Assembly: GCA_028279985.1 (NCBI GenBank)
Contig: JANQMR010000029.1
Coordinates: 1 to 58,223, forward strand
Direction: 5' to 3'
Source: Woeseiaceae bacterium
GTDB taxonomy: Bacteria > Pseudomonadota > Gammaproteobacteria > Steroidobacterales > Woeseiaceae
DNA length: 58,223 bases
This document shows positions 1-9,046 of the stretch, piece by piece. Both the position numbers and the translations under genes were made by a program. The notes beneath the pieces were generated by a model. The model was not told the origin of the DNA and did not search any database. It saw only the letters and a list, made by a program, of their open reading frames with translations. How positions within the stretch are numbered: the first letter of the stretch is position 1; each line of letters starts with the position of its first letter.

Positions 1-2077
1 ACTCGATCGTATAGGGATCGTCGTCGCCGCGGATCGAGACGTATTTGTCGCCGTAACGCACGTACGGCCCGAAGCGGCCGATACTCGCGGAGACCGGCAG
101 GCCGTCAGGGGTCTCACCGAGCTTGCGCGGCAGCTTGAAAAGCTCCAGCGCATCGGCCAGCTCGATGTCGTTCATCTTCTGGCCGGGTCTCAAGCCTGCG
201 AACTTCGGTTTTTCCTCGTCGTCCTTGGTGCCGATTTGCACGAACGGGCCGTAACGGCCCATGCGCACGGTGACCGGCTTGCCGCTTTTAGGATCCGTGC
301 CGAGCTCGCGTGCCTGGGCAACCTGTTCGCGGGTGACCGAGGCCTCCTTTTGTTCGCACAGCTCGTGGAACGGTTTCCAGAACCGGTCCAGCAGCGGTAT
401 CCACTCTTTTTCTCCGAGCGATACGGCGTCGAGATCGTCCTCGAGCCTCGCCGTGAACTCGTAGTCCACGTACTGGGTGAAATGATCGGTCAGAAAGCCG
501 TTGACGATGCGGCCGATGTCCGTCGGAATGAAACGCTTGCCGTCCATCTCGACGTACTCGCGATTCTTCAGGGTTGCGATGATGCTGGCATAAGTCGACG
601 GCCGGCCTATCCCGTATTCTTCCAGCGCCTTGACCAGGCTCGCCTCGGTGAACCGGGGCGGCGGTTCGGTGAAATGCTGCTCGGGCCGCAACAGGTCGAG
701 TTGGATCCGGTCGCCTTCGGCAATCTCCGGCAGGAGCTTGTCGCCGTCGTCGTCGCCGGCATCGTCGCGGCCTTCCTGGTATACGGCGATGAAACCCGGC
801 TCGACGAGCACCGAGCCGTTGGCCCGAAAACGATGGCCGGCATCCGGCGGGCCCGCGGCGAAGTCGATCGCAACGGTGTCGAACACCGCCGGCGTCATCT
901 GGCAGGCCATCGTGCGTTTCCAGATCAGCGAATACAGCTTGAGCTGGTCCTGGTCGAGCGCGCCCTTCAGCGACTCGGGTGCGCGCGCGACCGACGTCGG
1001 CCGTATCGCTTCATGCGCTTCCTGTGCGTTTTTCGCCTTGGTCTTGAAGACCCGCGCTTTGTCGGGCACGTTCTCGGGACCGTAACGATCGGCGATGAGC
1101 TGGCGGATCTCGGCGAGTGCCACTTCGGCCAGCGTGACCGAGTCGGTACGCATGTAGGAGATCAGGCCGACGTTGCCCTCGCCCGGCAGCTCGATCCCTT
1201 CGTACAGGCGTTGCGCGACCCGCATCGTGCGCTGGGTGTTGAAACCGAGCTTGCGCGAGGCCTCCTGCTGCAACGTGGAAGTGGTAAACGGCGCGGCCGG
1301 ATTCCTGCGCCGCTGGCGCTTGGTCACGCCGACGGTCAAAAGCTCGCCGCCGGCGACCTCGAGCAGCGTGCGCTCGGCCTCGCGCGCGGCGGTTTCGTTC
1401 TCGAAGCTGAATTGTTCGACCTTGTCGCCGCGATACACGGTCAGGCGCGAGACGAAAGGCTGCTCCTGCTTGCTGACATCGGCTTCGATGGTCCAGTATT
1501 CACGGGCCTTGAACGCCTCGATCTCGAGCTCGCGCTCGACGATCATCCGCAGCGCGGGGCTTTGCACCCGGCCGGCCGACAAACCGCGCTGCACCTTTTT
1601 CCACAGCAGCGGCGACAGGTTGAAACCGACCAGGTAATCCAGCGCGCGGCGCGCCTGCTGCGCGCCGACCAGGTCGCTGGAGATGCCGCGCGGCGAATCG
1701 ATTGCCTGTTGCACGGCGTTCTTCGTGATCTCGTGGAAAATCACGCGATGCACGGGTTTCGAGTTCAGTGCGTCCCGCTCGCGCAGCAATTCGATCAGGT
1801 GCCAGGATATCGCCTCGCCTTCGCGATCCGGGTCGGTGGCGAGGTACAGCGCATCCGACTTTTTCAGCGTGCGGATGATGGCATTGACGTGTTTTTCGTT
1901 GCGCTCGATGACCTGGTACTTCATCGAAAAGTCCTGTTCGGGGTCGACGGCGCCCTCCTTGGGTACCAGGTCGCGCACGTGGCCGTAGGAGGCCATGACC
2001 TCGAAGTCCTTGCCCAGGTATTTGCCGATCGTCTTGGCTTTGGCCGGCGACTCGACGATGACGAGATTCTTTGGCAT
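1..2077 (-). CDS. topA: DNA topoisomerase I, 3' end beyond window
   Basis: Type IA topoisomerase that relaxes negative supercoils by cutting one strand through a tyrosine. The reading frame opens with MPKNLVIVESPAKAK, the toprim start, followed by the acidic TDPDREGE motif at about residues 81-88. The catalytic tyrosine is about residue 308 in SYMRTDS. 692 codons are visible and no stop is reached before the left edge. The last 100 visible residues carry C-terminal repeats (GRYGPFVQIG, GRFGPYVRYG) rather than the CxxC zinc fingers of the E. coli enzyme. It follows smg and dprA on the same strand, a common gammaproteobacterial order. Identification is very secure; only the C-terminus is unseen. 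Confidence 0.96.
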   Translation of the reverse strand, partial: MPKNLVIVESPAKAKTIGKYLGKDFEVMASYGHVRDLVPKEGAVDPEQDFSMKYQVIERNEKHVNAIIRTLKKSDALYLATDPDREGEAISWHLIELLRERDALNSKPVHRVIFHEITKNAVQQAIDSPRGISSDLVGAQQARRALDYLVGFNLSPLLWKKVQRGLSAGRVQSPALRMIVERELEIEAFKAREYWTIEADVSKQEQPFVSRLTVYRGDKVEQFSFENETAAREAERTLLEVAGGELLTVGVTKRQRRRNPAAPFTTSTLQQEASRKLGFNTQRTMRVAQRLYEGIELPGEGNVGLISYMRTDSVTLAEVALAEIRQLIADRYGPENVPDKARVFKTKAKNAQEAHEAIRPTSVARAPESLKGALDQDQLKLYSLIWKRTMACQMTPAVFDTVAIDFAAGPPDAGHRFRANGSVLVEPGFIAVYQEGRDDAGDDDGDKLLPEIAEGDRIQLDLLRPEQHFTEPPPRFTEASLVKALEEYGIGRPSTYASIIATLKNREYVEMDGKRFIPTDIGRIVNGFLTDHFTQYVDYEFTARLEDDLDAVSLGEKEWIPLLDRFWKPFHELCEQKEASVTREQVAQARELGTDPKSGKPVTVRMGRYGPFVQIGTKDDEEKPKFAGLRPGQKMNDIELADALELFKLPRKLGETPDGLPVSASIGRFGPYVRYGDKYVSIRGDDDPYTIE

Positions 2078-2274
2078 AGCTTAAGTGCGTGTCAGTCCGT
2101 AATGGTATTGCCCGGCAGATTCCGGCCCGCAACGTGCCCAAGCGAGACCGGCGCCGCGGTTGAATAACCCGGCGGAAGGCAGGCTGTCAAGAAAACCGAC
2201 CCTAACCGGTCAATAAGAAGCAGAAACGGACGGCCCGCGACGGCGCGGCGCCAAACGCCTCGGGCCGCTCGGGG

Positions 2275-2751
2275 CTAGTGAAGCACGCCCGGGTTCTCCT
2301 CGAACACCAGGTCTTCCATTCGCGCGTAAGCGAGTTCCTGTCCGGGCTGGCTGAACAGCACCATCAGCACGACCCACTTGATTTGCTCGACGTCGATGTC
2401 CGGCGCCTCCAGCGCAAGCAGCCGGTCGACCAGGATCTCGCGCTGCGGCGGCGACAGAATGCCGATTTGCTCGAGATAGGCGATATAACCGCGGCACTCG
2501 GTATCCAGGCGCTCCTGCTCGATTTCGTTGTAGACACGCGTACCGTGGGCGGTTTCCGCGTTGTAGGTCAGGTCTTCCTGGTGATCGGCGAGACCGTCGA
2601 GCCAGTCGAGTGCACGATCGATTTCCGAGTCGCCGAAACCGGCGCTGGCCAATTCGTCTCGTAATTCGTTCTGGTCGGGTTCGGGGTCTTCATCGGTATC
2701 GACGTAAGTTTCGAAGAGATACATCAGTACGTCGAGAACGTTTTCTTTCAT
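2275..2751 (-). CDS. smg: Smg family protein (DUF494)
   Basis: A 158-residue acidic protein of the Smg/DUF494 family, whose molecular function is not established. It begins MKENVLDVLMYLFETY and keeps the family pattern of a helical acidic N-terminal half and a conserved C-terminal half ending near LVFEENPGVLH. Length matches the family (about 155-160). It lies between dprA and topA on the same strand, 49 bases after dprA, as in many gammaproteobacteria. An AAGGGAG ribosome-binding sequence lies about 11 bases before the ATG. The family call rests on sequence and on neighbours. Confidence 0.9.
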   Translation of the reverse strand: MKENVLDVLMYLFETYVDTDEDPEPDQNELRDELASAGFGDSEIDRALDWLDGLADHQEDLTYNAETAHGTRVYNEIEQERLDTECRGYIAYLEQIGILSPPQREILVDRLLALEAPDIDVEQIKWVVLMVLFSQPGQELAYARMEDLVFEENPGVLH

Positions 2752-2800
2752 GCCCGGAGCGGCTCCCTTGCTGAAGTCGTTTGACAGAATATCCGGGAAG

Positions 2801-3916
2801 CTAACCGAGCAGCGCGTAACGTCCGCCAGCCAGCCTTTCGACCTTTCCCTTGAGCTCCAGGATCAGAAGCATGGAGGAAACCTGGTCGATCGTCAAACCC
2901 GAACGAGCGATCAACTCGTCGATCGTAACCGGGTCGTGACTCAGGTAGTCGTCGAGCTCGGAACCCGTATCCTCGTCTTCCGGCTGGCGGTCGCTGCCGT
3001 CACCGCCGTCGCTGCAATTGCCGTGGCCGATCGAAGTCATGAGCTGGCCTGCCAAGGGTCCGATCTCGGTGACGATATCGTCGGTGGTTTCGACGAGCTT
3101 GGCGCCCTGGCGAATGAGCCGGTGGCATCCCCGTGCCAGCGGGTTATGTATAGAACCCGGCAAGGCGAACACTTCGCGTCCCTGTTCGCCGGCGAGTCTC
3201 GCGGTAATCAGGGAGCCGCTGCGTTGGGCCGCCTCCACGACGATCGTACCGAGACTCATGCCGCTGATGATGCGGTTTCGCCGCGGAAAATGATGTCTGC
3301 TCGGCGGCGTGCCGAGCGGAAACTCGCTGATCAGCGCACCGCCCGCGGCAATCTCCCGGGCGAGCGCGCGATTGTCCGCCGGATAAACCCGGTCGATACC
3401 GTGCCCCAGCACGGCGACGGTGGCGGCTCCCGCTTCCAGCGCTCCGCGATGTGCGGCGCTGTCGATCCCCTGCGCCATGCCGCTGACGATACAAAAACCG
3501 CCGGCGGCGAGGTGGAAGGCAAACTCACGGGCATTGCGGCTGCCCCCGTCGGTCGGGTTACGGCTGCCGACGACGGCGAGCGCCGGCAGGTCGAGGCAGG
3601 CCGGGTCGCCGTGTACGTAAAGCACCAGCGGCGGGTCGGGGATGTCGCCAAGCAACACCGGATACCGGTCGTCGGTAAACGGCAGCAGCGTGCGTGAGCC
3701 GGCGGCCAGCCAGGCGAGGCTGCGTTCGATCGCCGCCGGGTCGGGGTCGGCCAGCGCACGCGCCTTGGCACCGTCGAGGCCCGCGCCTTCGAGTGTGGAG
3801 ACCGATTGGCGCGCGATGTCCCGGGCTTCGCCCAGACGCTCGGCAAGACACCGGTATTCGGCAACGCTGATCCAGGCGCTGGCAAGCTTGATCCAATCGA
3901 TGCTGTCGCCGGACAT
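2801..3916 (-). CDS. dprA: DNA processing protein DprA/Smf
   Basis: DprA binds incoming single-stranded DNA during natural transformation and loads RecA. The Rossmann-like core is clear: GSRNPTDGGSRNAREFA followed by SGMAQGIDSAAHRGAL. A C-terminal winged-helix segment (SHDPVTIDELIARSGLTIDQ onward) matches longer DprA proteins. The frame is open to an upstream ATG at 4012, but the ATG at 3916 (MSGDSIDW) is preferred. It gives 371 residues, a normal length, and leaves room after the terminator of the upstream gene. Known DprA function suggests competence, but no uptake genes are seen here apart from a TsaP-like pilus-associated candidate upstream. Confidence 0.92.
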   Translation of the reverse strand: MSGDSIDWIKLASAWISVAEYRCLAERLGEARDIARQSVSTLEGAGLDGAKARALADPDPAAIERSLAWLAAGSRTLLPFTDDRYPVLLGDIPDPPLVLYVHGDPACLDLPALAVVGSRNPTDGGSRNAREFAFHLAAGGFCIVSGMAQGIDSAAHRGALEAGAATVAVLGHGIDRVYPADNRALAREIAAGGALISEFPLGTPPSRHHFPRRNRIISGMSLGTIVVEAAQRSGSLITARLAGEQGREVFALPGSIHNPLARGCHRLIRQGAKLVETTDDIVTEIGPLAGQLMTSIGHGNCSDGGDGSDRQPEDEDTGSELDDYLSHDPVTIDELIARSGLTIDQVSSMLLILELKGKVERLAGGRYALLG

Positions 3917-4027
3917 GATTCGTTCGGGCTCGGAAACGGACTTGCTCGACAGACTATACAGGCTTCGTCGCGCGTCGCCGCCGCCAAATCTCGCGATTGC
4001 GGCAGGCATCACTGGTATTGGGTTAAC

Positions 4028-4053
4028 GAAAAACGGCGCCCCGCGGGGCGCCG
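4028..4053 (-). terminator. Rho-independent terminator after the LysM gene
   Basis: A perfect GC-rich palindrome (CGGCGCCCC and its complement around a GC centre, 4034-4053) is followed on the minus strand by five T residues. It sits 28 bases beyond the stop of the LysM gene and just before dprA. It would separate the two transcripts. Confidence 0.75.
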
Positions 4054-4080
4054 TCCGGTTTTCGGCGTGGACGCCGTGGA

Positions 4081-5253
4081 TCAGCTCGGGTTTCTGACCG
4101 CGTCCAGCACGTGAATCGACTGCGTCGCTTCCATGACCAGCCCGTATCCGATTCGGTCGAAGACCTTGAACATCATGACCGTGCCGGCTTCTTCTTCGGG
4201 CAGCGTTACACTGCCGCCGCCGAAACGGTCCTTGATGGTCTCGCCGGCCTGGTAAACCGTCAGCACGTCGCCGACGGCGAGTCCGTGGCTGGTACCGCGG
4301 TTCAGCACCACCACCTGGTATTGTCCGATCTGGGTCACGCCGCCGACCACGTGGATGATACGCCCGTCGATCCGGCTGGACGGCGTACGCGGATAAAAAC
4401 TGAGCGGCACCTCGGCGGTTTCGGGTACCAGAAGATCGCCGCGCACGGCTTCCTGCGAGGTATCGGTCAGTGCCACCGTCGCCGGGTCGCCGAGGCGCCG
4501 CAAGGTGCCTTCACCGACGAAGATGCCCTGGTAACCGATCAGGCGGTTGTCGTCCGGATCGTAGAGCGCGTCGCCGACGTGCACGACGTTGTAGCGCGAA
4601 CCCAGAACGTCGTTGCCGTTGCCGCGAATGTAAATCTCGTTGCCGGCGGCGGCCATCATGTGATCGCCGCGCACTTCCAGGAGATAGGGAAGATCGTTTA
4701 GCTGATTCTTCTCCAGCACCTGGCCTGAAGACAGAAAGGCCGACACGGCCGAGTACGGAATACTGGTGACCGCCTGGGTCAGCGGAGTGATCCGCGCCTG
4801 CGGCGACAGGCGGTAGGTCGACGCGCGAATCGGCGTCACCCGCGGCCGTCCGTCGATGTAGACCAGACCGAGCACGTCGCCGGGATATATAAGGTGCGGA
4901 TTTTCGATGTCCGGGTTGACGTACCAGATCTCCGGCCAGAACCACGGATCCCTGAGGAAGGCCGCGGCGATGTCCCAGAGCGTGTCGCCGACCTTGACGA
5001 CGTACTCGTCCGGTGCATCGGCCGACAGCGGAACGGGCTCGCTCACCCGCTCGACGACTGGCCCGCCGTAGACCGGAGCGGCCGCCGCTTGCGGCGCGGC
5101 CGGCTGGATGGACGCCGGCGTTCGCTCCGGCGCCGCTTGGGGCGCCGGTTGGTCGTTCGAAAACGGATTCAAGGCGCAGCCGGCCAGCGTTGCGGCGAAC
5201 GCGGCAACCGTCAGCCGGAGGCTTCTGTACGAGCATGGTCGGCGGTGGAACAT
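4081..5253 (-). CDS. LysM-domain lipoprotein, TsaP-like
   Basis: A 390-residue envelope protein. The N-terminus (MFHRRPCSYRSLRL, then a hydrophobic stretch ending LAGC) is a lipoprotein signal with Cys26 as the probable lipidated residue. A proline- and alanine-rich linker follows. Residues about 82-130 form one LysM domain (YVVKVGDTLWDIAAAFL and onward), which binds peptidoglycan. The rest resembles the C-terminal region of TsaP, a factor that anchors the type IV pilus secretin in Pseudomonas and Neisseria; in Pseudomonas its gene also lies between def and dprA. The start is set by AAGGGAG 12 bases before the ATG; the frame extends to 5352 without a signal-like N-terminus. The TsaP role is inference. 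Confidence 0.82.
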   Translation of the reverse strand: MFHRRPCSYRSLRLTVAAFAATLAGCALNPFSNDQPAPQAAPERTPASIQPAAPQAAAAPVYGGPVVERVSEPVPLSADAPDEYVVKVGDTLWDIAAAFLRDPWFWPEIWYVNPDIENPHLIYPGDVLGLVYIDGRPRVTPIRASTYRLSPQARITPLTQAVTSIPYSAVSAFLSSGQVLEKNQLNDLPYLLEVRGDHMMAAAGNEIYIRGNGNDVLGSRYNVVHVGDALYDPDDNRLIGYQGIFVGEGTLRRLGDPATVALTDTSQEAVRGDLLVPETAEVPLSFYPRTPSSRIDGRIIHVVGGVTQIGQYQVVVLNRGTSHGLAVGDVLTVYQAGETIKDRFGGGSVTLPEEEAGTVMMFKVFDRIGYGLVMEATQSIHVLDAVRNPS

Positions 5254-5592
5254 GATGTTCGAGTGCTCCCTTGAGGCGGGTTTGAACCCGTGCTTTTCGG
5301 GCGTTGCTATAATATGTCGCTCCGGTATGACTGCGACTGCCAAACACGTCACATTTCCGGTGCTCTTCGGTCCTTTCCGGCCCTTTACCGGCTAAGGTAC
5401 CGGCCTTAAGGGAAGTCGGAACCAGGGCGCTGGAAAAGGCGCTCGAGTTGCCGGCATTGTCTGATATCTTATTTAATTAAGTCAATTGTTTAGCTTGGTT
5501 TTATAGAATTTCACCTGAGAAAGCGGCGGAATCAATCTGTTCGGATTCGGTCATTATGAGTCTGTGAATCGCGATCCCGCCACTCCCGAATT
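5254..5592. promoter_or_regulatory. Divergent promoter region between LysM gene and def
   Basis: No gene is seen in this 339-base stretch. It holds a perfect -10 hexamer TATAAT at 5308-5313 on the plus strand, without a well-spaced -35. It also holds an AT-rich island at about 5460-5515 containing TATAGA (5502-5507). Both def (plus) and the LysM gene (minus) should start transcription here. Exact promoter assignment is not possible from the sequence alone. Confidence 0.4.
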
Positions 5593-6102
5593 ATGGCAAA
5601 ACTGAAAATATTGGAATTTCCCGATCCCAGGCTGCGCAAGAAGGCCTCGCCCGTAGACGCGGTGGACGACGCCCTGAACGGCTTGATCGACGACATGTTC
5701 GAGACCATGTATGCCGCGCCCGGCATCGGACTCGCGGCGACCCAGGTGGACGTGCACAAACGTCTGCTGGTCGCCGACGTTTCCTCCGATCAGAGCGATC
5801 CGAGGGTGTTCATCAACCCGGTCATCGTCGAAAAAGACGGTGTCACGGTCACCGAAGAGGGTTGCCTGTCGGTGCCGGGCTATTACGAGGAAGTCGAGCG
5901 CGCCGAACACATCCGCGTCCGCTTCCTGGATCGCGGCGGCGACGAGGTCGAGGCGGAGCTCGAGGGACTGCTGGCCGTCTGCGTGCAACACGAGATCGAC
6001 CACCTCGACGGCAAGCTCTTCGTCGACTATCTGTCGGAGGCCAAGCGACAGCGAATTCGCAAGCGCCTGGTCAAGGATCGCCGCCAGGCGGCGGTCGCCT
6101 GA
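5593..6102 (+). CDS. def: Peptide deformylase
   Basis: Removes the formyl group from the N-terminal methionine of new proteins in the cytoplasm. All three metal-site motifs are present: GIGLAATQ (44-51), EGCLS (89-93, metal ligand Cys91) and HEIDH (133-137, two histidine ligands and the catalytic glutamate). The 169 residues match the E. coli enzyme. It is the first gene of a rightward cluster; fmt, which makes the formyl-tRNA whose formyl group Def later removes, starts 31 bases later. No clear ribosome-binding sequence precedes the ATG. Very secure. Confidence 0.97.
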   Translation: MAKLKILEFPDPRLRKKASPVDAVDDALNGLIDDMFETMYAAPGIGLAATQVDVHKRLLVADVSSDQSDPRVFINPVIVEKDGVTVTEEGCLSVPGYYEEVERAEHIRVRFLDRGGDEVEAELEGLLAVCVQHEIDHLDGKLFVDYLSEAKRQRIRKRLVKDRRQAAVA

Positions 6103-6133
6103 ACCGACGCCTTAACCGAGCAATACCCGCGGC

Positions 6134-7090
6134 ATGAAACCGAGCAGGGTGCTGTTCGCCGGCACGCCGGCATTCGCGCTGGCCTCGTTGAAAGCGCTGG
6201 TCCGGTCCGGAATCTCGCCCGTTGCCGTGCTCACCCAGCCGGACCGGCGAGCGGGCCGCGCCAGGCGCCTCAGAAAAAGCCCGGTCAAAGACTATGCCGA
6301 GGCCGAGGGTATCCCGGTGTTGCAGCCGGCGGCCTTGAAGGACGAAGCGGCGCAGACCGAACTCCTTGCACTCCGGCCGGACGTCATGATCGTCGCCGCC
6401 TACGGGCTGATCCTGCCGCAAGCGGTGCTCGACATCCCGAAACACGGCTGCCTGAATGTCCACGCGTCCCTGTTGCCCCGCTGGCGCGGCGCCGCGCCGA
6501 TACAGGCGGCGATCCTCGCCGGCGATCGCGAAACGGGTATCAGCCTGATGGCGATGACCGCGGGGCTCGATACCGGGCCGGTGTACGTCAGCTCGGCCAT
6601 TTCAATCGGCGAACGGGAGACGGCCGGCGAGCTGCACGACCGGCTGGCCGCGCTCGGCGGCAGGCTCTTGGTCGAACACCTGCCGGCGATACTCGACGGG
6701 CGCCTCGCCGCCGCCGCACAGGACGAGCGTTCGAGCAACTACGCGCCGAAGATCGGCCAGGAGGATGCGAGGCTCGATTGGCGCGAGGACGCGGCGACGC
6801 TCGCGAGACGGGTTCGCGCCTACAATCCGGTACCCGGCGCCTGGTTTTACGTCGACGATTTGCGCGTCAAATGCTGGCGCGCCGAAGCGCGTCCCGGCGT
6901 GGAGGCGCCGCCGGGGACGGTGTTGTCCGCCTCTGGTGACAATAGCACTGGCGACGCGATCGTCGTTGCCTGCGGCGACGGCGCGCTGGCGATGACCTCG
7001 CTGCAGCGGCCGGGCAAAAAGCCGGTGTCGGCCCGCGAGTTCGCAGCGAGCGTCGAACTCGGCGGCCGCCGGCTCGGCGACGCGATCTGA
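6134..7090 (+). CDS. fmt: Methionyl-tRNA formyltransferase
   Basis: Formylates initiator Met-tRNA using 10-formyl-tetrahydrofolate. The formyltransferase core is clear: an N-terminal Rossmann part (VLFAGTPAFA), the catalytic Asn108 and His110 in NVHASLLPRWRGAAPIQ, and Asp146 in GLDTGP. The C-terminal OB-fold domain follows (RVRAYNPVPGAWF). Its 318 residues are normal for the family. It sits between def and rsmB with a 5-base gap to the latter, so the three are probably co-transcribed. Confidence 0.97.
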   Translation: MKPSRVLFAGTPAFALASLKALVRSGISPVAVLTQPDRRAGRARRLRKSPVKDYAEAEGIPVLQPAALKDEAAQTELLALRPDVMIVAAYGLILPQAVLDIPKHGCLNVHASLLPRWRGAAPIQAAILAGDRETGISLMAMTAGLDTGPVYVSSAISIGERETAGELHDRLAALGGRLLVEHLPAILDGRLAAAAQDERSSNYAPKIGQEDARLDWREDAATLARRVRAYNPVPGAWFYVDDLRVKCWRAEARPGVEAPPGTVLSASGDNSTGDAIVVACGDGALAMTSLQRPGKKPVSAREFAASVELGGRRLGDAI

Positions 7091-7095
7091 GCCTG

Positions 7096-8436
7096 GTGTC
7101 CGGCGACGTGTCCGGCGACGCGGATCGAGACGGTGCGCGCGTGCGCGCGACGGCAGCCAAGGTCGTCCACAGCGTCGTCGGCGACGGCCGGTCGCTGGAT
7201 ACCGCCTGCCTGCGTTACGAAGCGGACGTGGCCCCGGGCGACCGGTCGCTGCTCCGGCTACTCTGTTACGGCACGATACGCCGGCATTTCCGCATCCGCT
7301 GGTGGCTCGGGCGTCTGCTCGAGCGGCCGCTGGCGCGCCGCGACCGCGTCATCGACGCCCTGCTGGCCGTCGGCTTGTTTCAGCTCACGGACACGCGGAT
7401 ACCCGACCATGCCGCCGTTGCCGCAAGCGTCGACGCGGCGCGCAGCCTGGGTCGGGGAAAACTCGCCGGGCTCGTCAACGCAGTGCTGCGCCGGTTTCTG
7501 CGCGAAGGGCTGGCCGCGGCGCCTCCGGCCGACGACGAGGCCCGCTTCGATCATCCGCGATGGCTGATCGATGCGATCGCCGCGGACTGGCCCGAGGACT
7601 GGCAGGACATACTGCGCGCGAACGACGAACGGGCGCCGATGTGGCTTCGGGTCAACCCGCGGCGCTGCGATCGGGCCGCCTACCTCGATCGCCTCGCCGC
7701 CGCCGGTATCGAGGCCGAAACGCTGTCAGGACTCGCGCAGGCCGTGCGGCTCGTGTCTCCCTGCCCGGTGGGGTCGTTACCCGGATTCGCCGACGGCGAC
7801 GTGTCGGTGCAAGACGGCGCGGCCCAACTCGCGGCGCCGTGGCTGCTGGACTCGGTGCGCGGTCGCCTGCTGGACGCCTGCGCCGCGCCGGGCGGCAAAA
7901 GCGCACATCTGCTGGAACTCGGCGGGGACGATGTCGATCTGACCTGTATCGACATCGACGCCGGCCGCGCGGAGGCGATTCGCGACAACCTGGCGAGGCT
8001 CGGCCTGGCTGCAACCGTATCGGTCGGCGATGCATCGAAGTCCAATGGCGGCCCGACGGCGCTGGACGGCATACTGCTCGATGCGCCCTGCTCGGCGAGC
8101 GGCGTCATTCGCCGCCATCCGGACATCAAGCTGTTGCGAAGGGAGAGCGACATTGGGGAACTGGCCGGCTTGCAACGGCGATTGCTCGACGCGCTGTGGC
8201 CCAGGCTTAAGCCGGGCGGCCGGTTGCTGTACGTCACCTGCTCGGTGCTCGCCGCCGAAAACGACGCCACCGTCTCGGCATTTCTCGAGCGCTGTCCCGA
8301 CGCACGCGAAATCGATGTGTTGCACAATAACAACATCCGCGATCTAATGCGCCGCAAGCCCTGCGGTTACCAGATTCTGCCGGGAACCGCCGGGATGGAC
8401 GGCTTTTATTTCGCGTGCCTGGAGAAGGTGAGCTGA
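7096..8436 (+). CDS. rsmB: 16S rRNA (cytosine-967-C5)-methyltransferase
   Basis: Methylates C967 of 16S rRNA (RsmB, also called Sun). An N-terminal NusB-like RNA-binding domain covers about residues 15-140. The methyltransferase domain contains the S-adenosylmethionine motif DACAAPGGKS (260-269) and the two catalytic-site cysteines, Cys332 in DAPCSASG and Cys382 in YVTCS. It starts with GTG five bases after the fmt stop. Length 446 is close to the E. coli protein (429). Secure. Confidence 0.95.
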   Translation: MSGDVSGDADRDGARVRATAAKVVHSVVGDGRSLDTACLRYEADVAPGDRSLLRLLCYGTIRRHFRIRWWLGRLLERPLARRDRVIDALLAVGLFQLTDTRIPDHAAVAASVDAARSLGRGKLAGLVNAVLRRFLREGLAAAPPADDEARFDHPRWLIDAIAADWPEDWQDILRANDERAPMWLRVNPRRCDRAAYLDRLAAAGIEAETLSGLAQAVRLVSPCPVGSLPGFADGDVSVQDGAAQLAAPWLLDSVRGRLLDACAAPGGKSAHLLELGGDDVDLTCIDIDAGRAEAIRDNLARLGLAATVSVGDASKSNGGPTALDGILLDAPCSASGVIRRHPDIKLLRRESDIGELAGLQRRLLDALWPRLKPGGRLLYVTCSVLAAENDATVSAFLERCPDAREIDVLHNNNIRDLMRRKPCGYQILPGTAGMDGFYFACLEKVS

Positions 8437-8440
8437 TCGC

Positions 8441-9046
8441 GTGTTTCGGCGAAGAACAAAAAGCGGCGCCAAATGGTCCGGCATCCGGGGATGGCTGGCC
8501 TTGTTCACGCTGGTCGCGGCGCAGTCGCTCGTGGCGCAAAGCGAGATCGAGCGCGAGGGTTTTTTCGAGGTGCGCTCGGCGTCGACGATGCTGGTCGAGG
8601 GCGTGCACGAGCTCGACGCCAGGCTGCAGCTCGTCCTGTCCAGCGAGGCGCTCGACGCCCTGAACAACGGCCTGCCGCTGACGATCGAGCTGCAGTTGCG
8701 CGTCTTGCGCGAGCGCCGGCTGTTACCCGACGTGCTCGACGCCGAGCTCGCCGTACGCTTCGAACTCGAGTACCGGCCGCTGTCGCAACGTTACATCGTG
8801 CGCAATCTCAACAGCGGCAACCAGGAGTCGTTCGCGACCTTGTATTCGGCGCTCAACAGCCTGGGCCGCGTGGACGGCCTGCCGGTCATCGACGACGCCT
8901 TGCTGCAATCCGGCAAGCAATACCGGGTCCGCCTGCGCTCGCTGCTCAATACTCAACAGTATCCTGCGCCGTTGCGGCTGTTGTTCTTCTGGCGCGATCA
9001 GTGGCAACTCAAGAGCGATTGGTTCGAATGGCCACTCGAACGCTGA
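8441..9046 (+). CDS. DUF4390 family exported protein
   Basis: A 201-residue protein with an N-terminal hydrophobic segment ([17 protein letters not shown]) that looks like a signal peptide, followed by a single beta-rich domain typical of DUF4390. No enzymatic motif is visible. It starts with GTG 4 bases after rsmB and its last 19 bases overlap the start of ntrY. This position between rsmB and a nitrogen-type sensor kinase recurs in proteobacteria. Function is not known; the tight coupling to ntrY hints at an envelope role linked to that sensor, which is inference only. Confidence 0.8.
   Translation: MFRRRTKSGAKWSGIRGWLALFTLVAAQSLVAQSEIEREGFFEVRSASTMLVEGVHELDARLQLVLSSEALDALNNGLPLTIELQLRVLRERRLLPDVLDAELAVRFELEYRPLSQRYIVRNLNSGNQESFATLYSALNSLGRVDGLPVIDDALLQSGKQYRVRLRSLLNTQQYPAPLRLLFFWRDQWQLKSDWFEWPLER

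Noticed and set aside
236..2167. A 643-codon open frame on the plus strand
   Set aside because: It is antisense to topA, whose motifs on the minus strand are unmistakable. High GC content makes long antisense frames common here.
5282..5313. TTGAAC with TATAAT as a full promoter
   Set aside because: The spacer is 20 bases, too long for a standard sigma-70 promoter. Only the -10 was kept as a note.
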